In this document: piece by piece, positions 1-8,293 of the stretch
Layout of the letters: each line of letters opens with the position of its first letter
Position numbering within the stretch: position 1 is the stretch's first letter
Origin: Rhodovulum strictum
Lineage (GTDB): Bacteria; Pseudomonadota; Alphaproteobacteria; Rhodobacterales; Rhodobacteraceae
Direction of reading: 5' to 3'
Assembly: GCF_009649175.1 (NCBI RefSeq)
Contig: NZ_WJPO01000007.1
Span: 1-64,000, forward strand
Length of the DNA stretch: 64,000 nt
Program-made: the position numbers and the translations under genes
Notes under the pieces: model-generated
The model's database searches: none
Seen by the model: only the letters and a program-made list of their open reading frames with translations
Told to the model about the DNA's origin: nothing

Positions 1-1793
1 GCCTCGACGCCCGCGTTCAAGGCCAGCAGGTTGGTCTGGAACGCGATGTCGTCGATCACGCCGATGATCTGGCCGATCTCGTCCGAGGACCGCTTGATTT
101 CTGACATCGCACCAATGGCATCGCTCACCACCCGGCCCGAGACCTCGGCATCGCCGCGCGCGGCTGACACGACCCGCTCGACCTCGGCCGCACCGTCGGC
201 CGCCGCCCGCACGCTCGCGGTCAGTTCGTCCAGCGCGGCGGCGGTTTCCTCCAGCGTCGCGGCCTGGTTCTCGGTGCGCTGCGACAGATCGTCCGAGGCG
301 GTGCCGATTTCCTCGGCGCGGGCGTGGATATGGTCGGCACTTTCGACCACCGCCATCAGCATCTCGCGCAGCGTCGTCAGGGTCTTGTTGTAATTGGCGC
401 GAATCGGCTCGAACCCGTAGGGGAAGCGTTCCTCCAGCGTGCAGGTCAGATCCCCCTCGGCCAGCCCCTTCATGGCTTCGTCCAGCTTGCGGGTGACGAT
501 CTCCTGCGCCGCCCGGTCCCGCTCGCGCCGGGTTTCGGCCTCTTCGGCGGCGGCCAGCTTGTCGCGGTATTCGACCAGCGTGCGGCCAAGCGTTCCGATC
601 TCGTCGCGGCGGCCGGCCACGGCAACGGCGGTGCTGTAATCGCCACCGGCCACGCGCTTCATCGACTCGACGAAACTTGCCAGCGGCCTTGTGATGGTGC
701 GCGCCCCGGCCAGGCTTACCGCGGTTGCCAGCACCACCGCGATGGCCGCGATCAGGATCATCCTGTCGCGAAACCGCGCCAGACCGGCCATGTACTCGGC
801 CTTGTCCAGTTCCGCCACAAGGGTCCAGTCCGCCCAGTCCAGCGCCAGCGGCAGGCTGAGCACCAGACTTTCGGCCCCGGACACACCCGCGACACCGTGG
901 AAATAGCCCGTCGAGCCAGAGCGAAGCGCCCGGATATGCGGCACGTCCGGCAGCGCGTCGAACACCTGGAAACGGCCCGCAAAGCGCGAATTCGTGCGCG
1001 CCCGCCCGTCCGATCCGACGATGAACATGTCCCCCAGCGTGCCGATCCCGGCCGCGGCCGTGGCAAGCGCGGACAGCCGGTCCAGCGGCAGCTGGATCGC
1101 CAGCACCCCGACCCGGTCATCGCCATTGGCAAAGACCGGCGCGGCCATGAACGCCGCCGGGGCGCCCGCGCTTGGCGCATAGGGTTCGAAATCAGAGGCG
1201 ATCACGCTGCGCGGCGGGGCCTTGAGCGCGGCGGCAAAGACCCTGCCCAGCCCGGTTTCCGCATTCGGGCCGGTTGCGAAATTCTCGCCGAAATCGGACT
1301 CCTTGACGACGGTATAGACCAGGTTCCCGGCCGGATCGAACAGGAAGATGTCATAATAGCCAAAGGTTTGCAGCGTCTCGCGCATCACCGGATGGATGCG
1401 CCTGTGCGCCGCGCTGTAACTGGTGCCGTCCCGCGCATCGTCCAGATCCTGCGCGGACGGGTTCGGGTTTTCGGTGACATAGGCCGCCCGGGCACGCGCC
1501 ATCGCGTCCGGCGGCCCCGCCAGCGCCTGGCGGAAGTCCAGGATCGATTCGCTGCTGAACGGGTTCGCCGCGTCGGCGATCAGCTGGGCGCGGATCTGCT
1601 CGATCCAGGCTTCGATGCGCGCCGCCTGATCGCGCGCGACGAACTCGATCCGTTGCTCGGCATCGTGTTTCTGCTCATGCGCCGCCTGCTGATAGGCGAC
1701 CAGACCCATCAGCCCCGTCACCAGAAGGATGACAAGCGCGTTCGAGAACGGCAGACGATAGCGGATCGGGAATTCCAGCAGAGCCTTGAACAT
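1..1793 (-). CDS. Methyl-accepting chemotaxis protein, C-terminus cut by window edge
   Basis: Chemoreceptor that senses a ligand in the periplasm and signals to CheA/CheW. About 597 residues are visible from the ATG at 1793. A first membrane helix follows the short basic N-terminus (roughly residues 16-36). Next comes a periplasmic sensor of about 300 residues, probably Cache-type, then a second membrane helix ending in SLAGARTITRPL that leads into HAMP. A further HAMP-like or linker stretch (ERFPYGFEPIRANYNKTL) follows. The coding sequence leaves the window inside the signalling hairpin at IDDIAFQTNLLALNAGVEA, the invariant MCP tip. The methylation helices and C-terminus are therefore outside. 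It is transcribed away from the LPS genes and is 91 bp from the lpxL stop. The ligand cannot be read from the sequence. Confidence 0.93.
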   Translation of the reverse strand, partial: MFKALLEFPIRYRLPFSNALVILLVTGLMGLVAYQQAAHEQKHDAEQRIEFVARDQAARIEAWIEQIRAQLIADAANPFSSESILDFRQALAGPPDAMARARAAYVTENPNPSAQDLDDARDGTSYSAAHRRIHPVMRETLQTFGYYDIFLFDPAGNLVYTVVKESDFGENFATGPNAETGLGRVFAAALKAPPRSVIASDFEPYAPSAGAPAAFMAAPVFANGDDRVGVLAIQLPLDRLSALATAAAGIGTLGDMFIVGSDGRARTNSRFAGRFQVFDALPDVPHIRALRSGSTGYFHGVAGVSGAESLVLSLPLALDWADWTLVAELDKAEYMAGLARFRDRMILIAAIAVVLATAVSLAGARTITRPLASFVESMKRVAGGDYSTAVAVAGRRDEIGTLGRTLVEYRDKLAAAEEAETRRERDRAAQEIVTRKLDEAMKGLAEGDLTCTLEERFPYGFEPIRANYNKTLTTLREMLMAVVESADHIHARAEEIGTASDDLSQRTENQAATLEETAAALDELTASVRAAADGAAEVERVVSAARGDAEVSGRVVSDAIGAMSEIKRSSDEIGQIIGVIDDIAFQTNLLALNAGVE

Positions 1794-1884
1794 CGTTACC
1801 TGCACCGGATGCAATCGGGTTGGACAATTGCGCAGGTCGTAGCGCGCCTTGCCTTTACAGGCGGTTAAGGCGCGTCCGGGCGGC

Positions 1885-2781
1885 TCAGGCCCGTGTGCGG
1901 GGTTCCTTCCAGCGGCGATGGGTCCACAGCCACTGGCCCATATGCGCACGCACCCGGGCCTCCAGGCTGTCATTCAGCGCCTGGGTCATCGTCACATCAT
2001 CCGAATGCGGCACCGGCTCTTCGACCACCACGCGAAAGGACAGCCCGTCAGGCTGGCGGATCGCATAGATCGGCACCAGCAGCGCATCGTATTTCAGCGC
2101 CATCTGCGCCGCCGACAGCGCGGTGAACGCCGGGCGGCCGAAAAAGCGCAGCCGCGCGCCATGGCCCATATGCTGGTCGATCAGCAGCGCCAGCAGCCCG
2201 CCCTGTTTCAGATGCCGCACCATCGCGGCGAACCCCTGCCGCCCGCGCGGGAAAAGCGGCTCTCCGGTGGCGCGGATCGCGGCCTCGTAGCGGGCGTTGA
2301 ACAGCCGGTTGTTCATCGGCCGGAACAGCGCCCCCACATCGAAACCGCGCAGGATCAGCCCCGCGCGGAACACGTCGTAATTGCCGAAATGGCCCGACAC
2401 GGCGACCACCGCCCGGCCCTTGGCCCGCGCCGCCTCCAGCGCGGCCAGCCCAGGCCCCTCGAACGGCGTCTGCCCGGCCAGTTGCAGCAGATCGGCGGGC
2501 GAGAACAGCTCGATCAAGGACCGGCCCATATTGTCGGGCACCTCGATTTCCAGCCGCGCGCGCGTGGCGGCGTCCAGCCCGGGACAGACCAGATCCAGAT
2601 TGTCCCTGATCCGTCGGCGCATCCCCAGGACCGGCGCCGCCACCCGCGCGGTCAGCCAGCCCGCGACCGGCACGCGCCAGCGGAACGGCAAGCGCCGCAA
2701 CCCCGCCAGCCCCAGCGCGACGGCGGCATCCTCCAGCCTTTCCCGCAGCGAAAAGGGCGCGTCCTGCGCCGCCTTGGCCAT
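1885..2781 (-). CDS. lpxL: Lipid A biosynthesis acyltransferase (LpxL/HtrB family)
   Basis: Inner-membrane-associated acyltransferase that adds a secondary acyl chain to lipid A. The protein is 298 residues, normal for the family. The catalytic H-x4-D motif is HFGNYD at residues 131-136, and the downstream FRPMNN, FPRGRQG and LIDQHMG blocks match family motifs for acceptor and acyl-ACP binding. The start is the ATG at 2781, preceded by AGGAGCGCACAGC; an in-frame upstream extension lacks family similarity and overlaps the waaA relic. Whether it is LpxL- or LpxM-like cannot be decided here. Its upstream neighbour is now a piece of the waaA 3' end, suggesting that lpxL once directly followed waaA. 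Confidence 0.85.
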   Translation of the reverse strand: MAKAAQDAPFSLRERLEDAAVALGLAGLRRLPFRWRVPVAGWLTARVAAPVLGMRRRIRDNLDLVCPGLDAATRARLEIEVPDNMGRSLIELFSPADLLQLAGQTPFEGPGLAALEAARAKGRAVVAVSGHFGNYDVFRAGLILRGFDVGALFRPMNNRLFNARYEAAIRATGEPLFPRGRQGFAAMVRHLKQGGLLALLIDQHMGHGARLRFFGRPAFTALSAAQMALKYDALLVPIYAIRQPDGLSFRVVVEEPVPHSDDVTMTQALNDSLEARVRAHMGQWLWTHRRWKEPRTRA

Positions 2782-2889
2782 GCTGTGCGCTCCTGTCCTG
2801 TCGCGGCCGCGCCGTGTCCACCTGCCGGAATGGATCACGACGCTCCGGGGTCTGCCATGGCCCGGCCAGCGCCGCAAGGGTCCGCCCCC

Positions 2890-2954
2890 CTATCCCCGCC
2901 CCTGCTGCCCAAGCTGCCCCCGGATCGCGGCCAGCACCGCCTCGGCCGCGGGCG
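2890..2954 (-). pseudogene. Relic of the 3' end of waaA (Kdo transferase)
   Basis: Positions 2908-2954 match 8374-8420, inside the 3' end of the intact waaA, at 45 of 47 bases. In the waaA frame the relic reads PAAEAVLAAIRGQLG, identical to the intact protein, then diverges and stops at TAG (2890-2892). The frame is closed by a TGA just upstream of the match, so only the tail of the gene survives. It lies about 110 bp upstream of lpxL, in the same orientation as the intact gene. It is best explained as the scar of a duplication or recombination when the glycosyltransferase block (3.1-8.3 kb) entered between waaA and lpxL. Confidence 0.7.
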
Positions 2955-3075
2955 ATCAACGCCTCCGGTTCGCTGTCGACCCCGGTTTCCCTCGCGACCT
3001 TGCCGCCTTCGTCGAGAACCAGGCCGCAGCGGCACGATCCCGTCGACACGCAATGCGCACCAAGGGCAGAGACAC
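2955..3075 (-). pseudogene. Possible IS110-family transposase N-terminal remnant
   Basis: In one minus-strand frame this stretch reads as a short conserved-looking peptide including LVLDEGGKVARET and VDSEPEALIA. This resembles the N-terminal RuvC-like part of IS110-family transposases, where a 'VDE.GK/R...E.KV.SEPEAL' pattern is usual. The reading frame then runs straight into the waaA relic at 2954 without an IS end being visible. The remaining bases to 3152 show no recognisable gene. Assignment is from memory of the family pattern only. Confidence 0.4.
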
Positions 3076-3152
3076 CCCTCTCCAGCCTCTACGACAGGCC
3101 ATGACCGTGCCGATCCGCGACGCGCCCGATTACGGCATCTCTAAAGGCGGGC

Positions 3153-3905
3153 CTAACCCGCGATGGCAGGGTACAGCTCGATCCGCTCGGTGCCGGGACG
3201 TGACATCGCGAGTCCCATTCGCACCTGCCAGGCCAACCGGCGCATCCGGTGATAAATGGTGCCGCGACTGGGGCGCGCCACCGACGAAATCGCGCTGGCG
3301 ACGTCGATAGGCGGCGCCAGCCCGTAGCGCGCAGCCATGTCGATCTGGATCGCCTGCGCGGGTGCCGCCTGCCATCGCCGCAGGCCGGGTGTTTCGACCA
3401 GGACAGCATCGGCAAGCGCCGGAACCGCCTGAGACCGCGTGATCAGCTTACACGCGCCTTCGGGCCGCAGCAGATAGGCCGCCGCACCCGTTCGGTCCAA
3501 CCAAAGGCGCCGAATCCCAGCGAGTTTCGGATGTGGCGCGCCGATGAGCTTCTTGCGGCCACGGGTCTCCAGGCTCAGATGCTCGACCCCGGTCAACCCG
3601 GCAGCTTGCGCGGCAAGTCGGGCGGCCCCGGGCATCAGCCAGGCATCGTCTTCCAGAATCAGGACGGGAACCCCAAGGGCGATCACCCGCCGCCATGCCG
3701 CACGGTGGGAGAGAAGGGTTGCCTTCTCGACATCGCGCAGGGGGCGCTGCCAACGCTCCCATGACAGATCCTCACTCCGCGCAGAGAGGTCGGCGACCGT
3801 CACGGCGGGCACCACTTCCAGGTCCAGCCCCAGCCGCGCGGCTTGCTCGCGTTGAAACGCAAGCCGCCCGGTCTCGCAGGCAAGGTTGATGACGAGCGCC
3901 CGCAT
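3153..3905 (-). CDS. Glycosyltransferase family 25 protein (divergent)
   Basis: Probable sugar transferase acting on LPS core or another surface glycan in the cytoplasm. The 250-residue product starts with the family 25 pattern ALVINLACETGRL and has the metal/nucleotide-sugar motif LILEDD (EDD at residues 85-87), preceded by SHRAAWRRVIALG as in GT25 proteins. It is shorter and more divergent in the second half than the other GT25 protein in this block. It is the last gene of the block, 4 bp after the GT4 gene at 3910-4947. The acceptor and sugar are unknown. Confidence 0.75.
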   Translation of the reverse strand: MRALVINLACETGRLAFQREQAARLGLDLEVVPAVTVADLSARSEDLSWERWQRPLRDVEKATLLSHRAAWRRVIALGVPVLILEDDAWLMPGAARLAAQAAGLTGVEHLSLETRGRKKLIGAPHPKLAGIRRLWLDRTGAAAYLLRPEGACKLITRSQAVPALADAVLVETPGLRRWQAAPAQAIQIDMAARYGLAPPIDVASAISSVARPSRGTIYHRMRRLAWQVRMGLAMSRPGTERIELYPAIAG

Positions 3906-3909
3906 TCAC

Positions 3910-4947
3910 CTAGCCGCCAAAGTTGCCGGAGAAGACGCGCAGATAGGCGTCGACCACCGCGTCCTTGCTGAAGTACTCGTCCAGCCGGGCACGGGAATTC
4001 GAGACGAAGGATGCAGCCAGGGCCTTGTCGTCCCGAATGCGCGCCAGGCCCGCGCTGATCGCGACATCGTCGTCAATCGCGGCAAGGATGCCGTCGATGC
4101 CGTCGCGCATGTACCAATCCGGGCCCTCGGATCGGGTCGAGACCGAGGGGACGCCCGCAGCCCAGGCCTCAAGGAGCGTGTTGCCCAGCGGTTCGTGGCG
4201 TGAGGGCATGACGAAGGCATCCGCCGCCGCGATGAAGTGGATCGGCTCGGCCACCCAGCCGGTGAAGCGCACTCGGTCGGCCAGCCCGAGTTTCCGGGCC
4301 AGGTCCTCAAGGGCTTGGCGCTGTTCGCCTTCTCCGAGAAGCCACAGCCAGGCGCCGGGCAACCGGGCAATTGCGCGGATCAGCACGTCGAAGCCCTTGT
4401 GTGGCACGAAACGGCCGCTGGCGGCGACCAGAAAGGCATCTGCGGGTGTGTCCAGGCTCTCACGGGAAACCGGCTGCGGTACAACTTCGCGCGCGAAGTT
4501 GGAAATCGTCAGCACCGGCCGCTCCCAGCCAAGGTCCAGACAGCGGCGGGCAATGCCAGGAACGTTGCCAACAAGCACGTCGCAGTGGCCGAAGTGCTTC
4601 AGGTTCTTCGGAAAGTCACCCATCCGGGCCAGCTTGACCACGCCAGGCCAGGAATGCATCAGGCGTCCGGCCCGCGGCATCCATGCCATGACGGCATCTG
4701 GTTGCCAGCGCCGCACCAGCCATTCCACCTGGGCATGGGCTACCAGCGACATGGGCGAAACGCGGCTGAAATTGTTGCGGATCACTGGCCCCAGTTCAGC
4801 TATCTCAGCCTCCCAGGTCCGGTTAGGTCGCATGACGAAGCGCTGTTCCAGGCCGCGTGCAGCCAGTGCCTGGGCGAGATTGACAAAGAACCGCTCGGCT
4901 CCTCCCTCCTTGCCGAAATGGAAGTGCAGCACGCGCCGGGCGGTCAT
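3910..4947 (-). CDS. Glycosyltransferase family 4 protein
   Basis: Retaining glycosyltransferase of the GT-B fold, 345 residues. The N-terminal half has HFHFGKEGGAERFFVNLAQAL, typical of GT4 enzymes that begin by binding the acceptor. The C-terminal half has VAASGRFVPHKGFDVLIRA and the E-x7-E signature HEPLGNTLLEAW, used for nucleotide-sugar binding. I chose the ATG at 4947 because it overlaps the stop of the upstream GT25 gene as ATGA; a GTG three codons upstream is the alternative. Likely works on the same glycan as its neighbours. Confidence 0.85.
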   Translation of the reverse strand: MTARRVLHFHFGKEGGAERFFVNLAQALAARGLEQRFVMRPNRTWEAEIAELGPVIRNNFSRVSPMSLVAHAQVEWLVRRWQPDAVMAWMPRAGRLMHSWPGVVKLARMGDFPKNLKHFGHCDVLVGNVPGIARRCLDLGWERPVLTISNFAREVVPQPVSRESLDTPADAFLVAASGRFVPHKGFDVLIRAIARLPGAWLWLLGEGEQRQALEDLARKLGLADRVRFTGWVAEPIHFIAAADAFVMPSRHEPLGNTLLEAWAAGVPSVSTRSEGPDWYMRDGIDGILAAIDDDVAISAGLARIRDDKALAASFVSNSRARLDEYFSKDAVVDAYLRVFSGNFGG

Positions 4948-5699
4948 GTGTGCCACCCCTCGCGGGCGCGGTGTCGGGCCAGTGCCCGGCGGTAACGCAG
5001 GTTGTAACCCAGCCTGTGCAGCAGCTGTCCCAGCCCTTTGCGCCGGCCCTCTCGGCGGGCGCGGCCGACGGTGCCGGTGATGGCTTGCTGGTCGCCCAGA
5101 ACGACCGGAGGCGGCAGAACCAGGGCGACACGCAAGCCCGTCTCCCAGACGAATTTCTGGTCTTCGTCCACAGGGCGGAAGAACGGCAGCGCTCGCGCCG
5201 CCAAACCGGCTGCTGCGGCCTTTGTCAGGCCATAACCGATCAGGCAGGTCGGCACCCGGTACGGAATGCCGATGCGGAACCCATGCACCAGCTCACGCCC
5301 CCCGCCCAGCGAAACGGTCGGGTCGAGCGTGAAGAGCTTGACCATGTCCCAGTCACCCACCTCATCCACGGACAGCGCCTCCATCACCCGCGCAAGGTCG
5401 GGCGTGGCGTCGAAGTCATCCTCGAAGACGAAGCCCCCCGGTGCGGGCCCCTCGGCGATGCACCGCCAGGCGTTGATGTGCGAAAGGTAGCAACCGATCT
5501 CGGCGGGAACAAGCGGCTGGCGCCCGTCGCGTGCGTTTCGTCGGGCGTCGTAGACCCCGGCGATTTCATCGGGGGACAGCTTCCAGCCGTTCACCGCCTC
5601 GATCCGCTGGAACGCCACCCCCTGCGTCCCGAACACCCGGCTGACAGCGGCTAGCCGGGCGGTGTTTTCGGCCAGGTTGATGACGTGGACGGGCCACAT
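4944..5699 (-). CDS. Glycosyltransferase family 25 protein
   Basis: LPS-biosynthesis-type galactosyl- or glucosyltransferase of family 25, 251 residues. Family landmarks are VHVINLAENTARL at the N-terminus, IGCYLSHINAWR (69-80), the EDD motif at 93-95 and the late block PVDEDQKFVWETGL. It follows the FkbM methyltransferase gene by 3 bp and overlaps the downstream GT4 gene by ATGA, so the two are probably translationally coupled. It is the more canonical of two GT25 genes in this operon, so the pair may add successive residues of one oligosaccharide. That order of action is inference. Confidence 0.85.
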   Translation of the reverse strand: MWPVHVINLAENTARLAAVSRVFGTQGVAFQRIEAVNGWKLSPDEIAGVYDARRNARDGRQPLVPAEIGCYLSHINAWRCIAEGPAPGGFVFEDDFDATPDLARVMEALSVDEVGDWDMVKLFTLDPTVSLGGGRELVHGFRIGIPYRVPTCLIGYGLTKAAAAGLAARALPFFRPVDEDQKFVWETGLRVALVLPPPVVLGDQQAITGTVGRARREGRRKGLGQLLHRLGYNLRYRRALARHRAREGWHT

Positions 5700-5702
5700 G
5701 GA

Positions 5703-6431
5703 CTAGCTTACCCTGCTGAAGCGAATGTTCTTCTGTATGCGTCCGACAACCGCGAATCCCCGAGCGCAGACGTCGTCGATCATCGCCTGCGTCGGCGCAT
5801 CACCCACAATGTGGGGGTGCAATTCCACAATCACCTCGCGCAGACCGGACAGGTCAGCAGCGCGCAACAGGTCTATCTCGGCGCCCTCGACGTCCATCAC
5901 CAGGACAGTGGCACCTTCGTCCATCAGCACGCGGTTGATAGGGTCGCTTGGGACAGTCACCTGCTGAGCCTGGAGCCCGCGGTCGTAGACCGAGGACGAC
6001 ACCACGTTCTCGTTTCGGAAAAACGTGATCGGCGCGCCGTCTACTGTCACAGCACGTAGCCGAAGTCGCGGGGTGATGTTGTTCAGCGCAAAATTCTCGA
6101 CGATCACCGGTTCCAGAGCAGCATTGGCCTCGAAAGAGGTTACGTTGCCAACCCCAGCCAGCCGGTTGCAAAGCAGGCTCACGACCCCCACGCCGGCGCC
6201 GATCTCGACCACCTTGTCGCCCCGCCGCAGCGCAGCGCGCACCAGGCAGCGTTCGGGCGCTTCGTAGCTCCCTTTGATGATGGCGGTGGCGACCGAGCGG
6301 TGCACCCTGGCCGGATCACAAACAAGCCTCAGGCCGTCAAGAGTGGTGGTCTTGCGCCCGGTGATGCGGTGCCAGGCAAGGCGCAGACTGCGGAATGGCG
6401 ACTTCGGAGCATTTGGCGCGGGCGCAGTCAT
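5703..6431 (-). CDS. FkbM-family SAM-dependent methyltransferase
   Basis: Probable O-methyltransferase, 242 residues. The SAM-binding loop is KVVEIGAGVGVVSLLCNRL, and the characteristic FkbM C-terminal block VLVMDVEGAEIDLLR is present, followed by VIVELHPHIVG. The ATG at 6431 overlaps the stop of the upstream methyltransferase gene (TAATG), which supports this start over longer in-frame extensions. FkbM proteins in LPS and EPS clusters commonly methylate sugar hydroxyls; the target here is inferred from context. Confidence 0.82.
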   Translation of the reverse strand: MTAPAPNAPKSPFRSLRLAWHRITGRKTTTLDGLRLVCDPARVHRSVATAIIKGSYEAPERCLVRAALRRGDKVVEIGAGVGVVSLLCNRLAGVGNVTSFEANAALEPVIVENFALNNITPRLRLRAVTVDGAPITFFRNENVVSSSVYDRGLQAQQVTVPSDPINRVLMDEGATVLVMDVEGAEIDLLRAADLSGLREVIVELHPHIVGDAPTQAMIDDVCARGFAVVGRIQKNIRFSRVS

Positions 6432-7132
6432 TACTTGGTTCCGATCATGTACCAGCCCGGAGAGGTTCCGCAGATGCTTTCGCCGCGGCGCCCCGAGATG
6501 GTGGTGCCGCGCAACAGCAGCTTGGCTGTGAGAACGTCCAGAAGCATGGCGAGGTGCATCCGAAACCGCGGAGATGGCCCGTACAGACCCGGAACCACAG
6601 CTGCGGTGGAGCGCCTGCCCCAGACAAGAGGCGAAAGCAGCAGCGCCGAGAACCCGGTGCGTCCAAAGCTTTCCCGCCACCAGTTGGGTGTCGCGCGGAA
6701 ATAGTCGTCCGGGTGGCCGTGGATACGGAACATGAAGGGCACGATCACATGCACCTCGCCGCCCGGCCGGACGACGCGGTGCAGTTCCTTCAGGACGGCC
6801 ATGGCGTCGTAGATGTGTTCCAGCGTGTTGAAACAGATCGCGGCGTCGAAGCTGTCGTCGGCCAGCGGCAGCGGCTGACCCGGCTGCACCAGATGGGTGG
6901 GTTCAATCCTGGGGTCGATGTTTACGGACTCCAGATTGACCCCTTCAGGCAGCAGCGGCAGGTAGTCGGCGTTCCTGCCACCGCCCATGTCCAGAACCCG
7001 GCCCGACAATCTCACCGATGCGAGCCGTTCGTATTCGAGCATCCGAAGCAGAGATTGTCCCGGATGCGCCCAGGTCAGCTTGCGCCAGCGCTCCAGCGTG
7101 GGCACGGGAGGCGGGACATAGGTGTAGTCCAT
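6431..7132 (-). CDS. Class I SAM-dependent methyltransferase
   Basis: The 233-residue protein has the SAM motif I RVLDMGGGRNADYLPLLPEG, the acidic motif II region SVNIDPRIEPTHLV, and the post-II motif DDSFDAAICFNTLEHIYD typical of the Methyltransf_11 family. The segment RPGGEVHVIVPFMFRIHGHPDDYFRATP is often seen in methyltransferases from polysaccharide clusters. It is the first gene after a 99-bp gap and is coupled to the FkbM gene by TAATG. The substrate is unknown. Confidence 0.82.
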   Translation of the reverse strand: MDYTYVPPPVPTLERWRKLTWAHPGQSLLRMLEYERLASVRLSGRVLDMGGGRNADYLPLLPEGVNLESVNIDPRIEPTHLVQPGQPLPLADDSFDAAICFNTLEHIYDAMAVLKELHRVVRPGGEVHVIVPFMFRIHGHPDDYFRATPNWWRESFGRTGFSALLLSPLVWGRRSTAAVVPGLYGPSPRFRMHLAMLLDVLTAKLLLRGTTISGRRGESICGTSPGWYMIGTK

Positions 7133-7231
7133 GGCGGGCGGCCTTCTGCCTGACGAACCTCTTGCCGTTTGTACCTATTAGCGGCCAGTTCGTGCCCCGC
7201 CAAGGGCCAACCGAGACCTTGCCCGAGTCTC

Positions 7232-8293
7232 TCACGCATCTTCCTCGGCCAACAACCGCTGATAGATCGCAACCAGCGCCCCGGCTTCGGTATGGATGTC
7301 GAACTGGCGTTCGACATGGGTCCGCGCGGCGGCGCGGAAGCGGTCCAGCCGGGCCGGGTCGGCCAGCAGTTCCGCCGCGGCCCGTTCCAGCCGCTCTGCC
7401 GAACCGGCATCGACCACAAAGCCCGTCTCGCCCTCGGCCACCAGTTCGCGAAAGGCACCGACATCGGCCGCGACCACCGGCACGCCGCAGGCCATCGCCT
7501 CCAGCGGCGTCAGGCCGAAACCCTCCCATCGTTGCGGCGCGACATAGACATCCAGCGCGCGGTACCAGTCGGGCATCTCCCAGACCGGCACCTCGTCGCG
7601 GAACAGGATGCGGTGCTCCATCCCGGCCGCGCGGACTCGCTGGCGCAGGTCGTCCAGGAACGCGGCGTCCTTGGGCTGCGCCCGGCCCATCACCACGGCG
7701 CGCAGGTCCGGAAACGCCGCGCACAGCCGCAGCGCGGCCTCGACGAAAAGATCGGTACCCTTCTGCGCCCGGATGCGCCCGTAGCAGCCGATCAGCAGGC
7801 CATCGGGCGCAAGGCCCAGCCGCGCGCGCACGGCGCCCCGGTCGGCCGCGGGCGAAAAGGTCGTGTTGTCGATGCCGTGACGGATCACCCGCGCCGGCCG
7901 TTCCAGATAGGCCGCCGTCTTTTCCGAGGTGGCAATGACCACATCCATCCGCCGGATAAGCCAGCGCGTCAGGCCGGTATGGTGGCGCTGCGACGCCGAG
8001 GTAAAGACCAGCCGCAGCCGCTTGCCCAGCAGATGGCGCAGGGCAAGGCCGCCGATCATCTCGACATTGCGCCGGGCGTGCCAGACCCGCCAGCCCGACG
8101 GCCCGCGGCGTGACATCAGCGGCAGCGACCACAGCGGCACCTGCGGGATGTCGGGCGGCATCGACGGGGCCGCCACCGCAAGCGGGATCATCCGCGCCTG
8201 AAGCGGCGCCAGCCGGACGACCGTCGCCGTCACCCCCGACAGCCGACGCTTGAAATTCGGCACGATCACGTCGATCACGTTCACCGAAATCAT
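7232..8293 (-). CDS. Glycosyltransferase family 4 protein, LPS core type
   Basis: GT-B fold glycosyltransferase, 353 residues. It has VIVPNFKRRLSGVTATV at the N-terminus, YGRIRAQKGTDLF at the start of the donor domain, and the E-x7-E motif EGFGLTPLEAMACGVPVVA. Its ATG (8293) overlaps the waaA stop as ATGA, so it is coupled to Kdo transferase. Together with that context this suggests an inner-core sugar transferase acting on Kdo-lipid A. Alternative longer reading upstream overlaps the waaA coding sequence and is not supported. Confidence 0.87.
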   Translation of the reverse strand: MISVNVIDVIVPNFKRRLSGVTATVVRLAPLQARMIPLAVAAPSMPPDIPQVPLWSLPLMSRRGPSGWRVWHARRNVEMIGGLALRHLLGKRLRLVFTSASQRHHTGLTRWLIRRMDVVIATSEKTAAYLERPARVIRHGIDNTTFSPAADRGAVRARLGLAPDGLLIGCYGRIRAQKGTDLFVEAALRLCAAFPDLRAVVMGRAQPKDAAFLDDLRQRVRAAGMEHRILFRDEVPVWEMPDWYRALDVYVAPQRWEGFGLTPLEAMACGVPVVAADVGAFRELVAEGETGFVVDAGSAERLERAAAELLADPARLDRFRAAARTHVERQFDIHTEAGALVAIYQRLLAEEDA

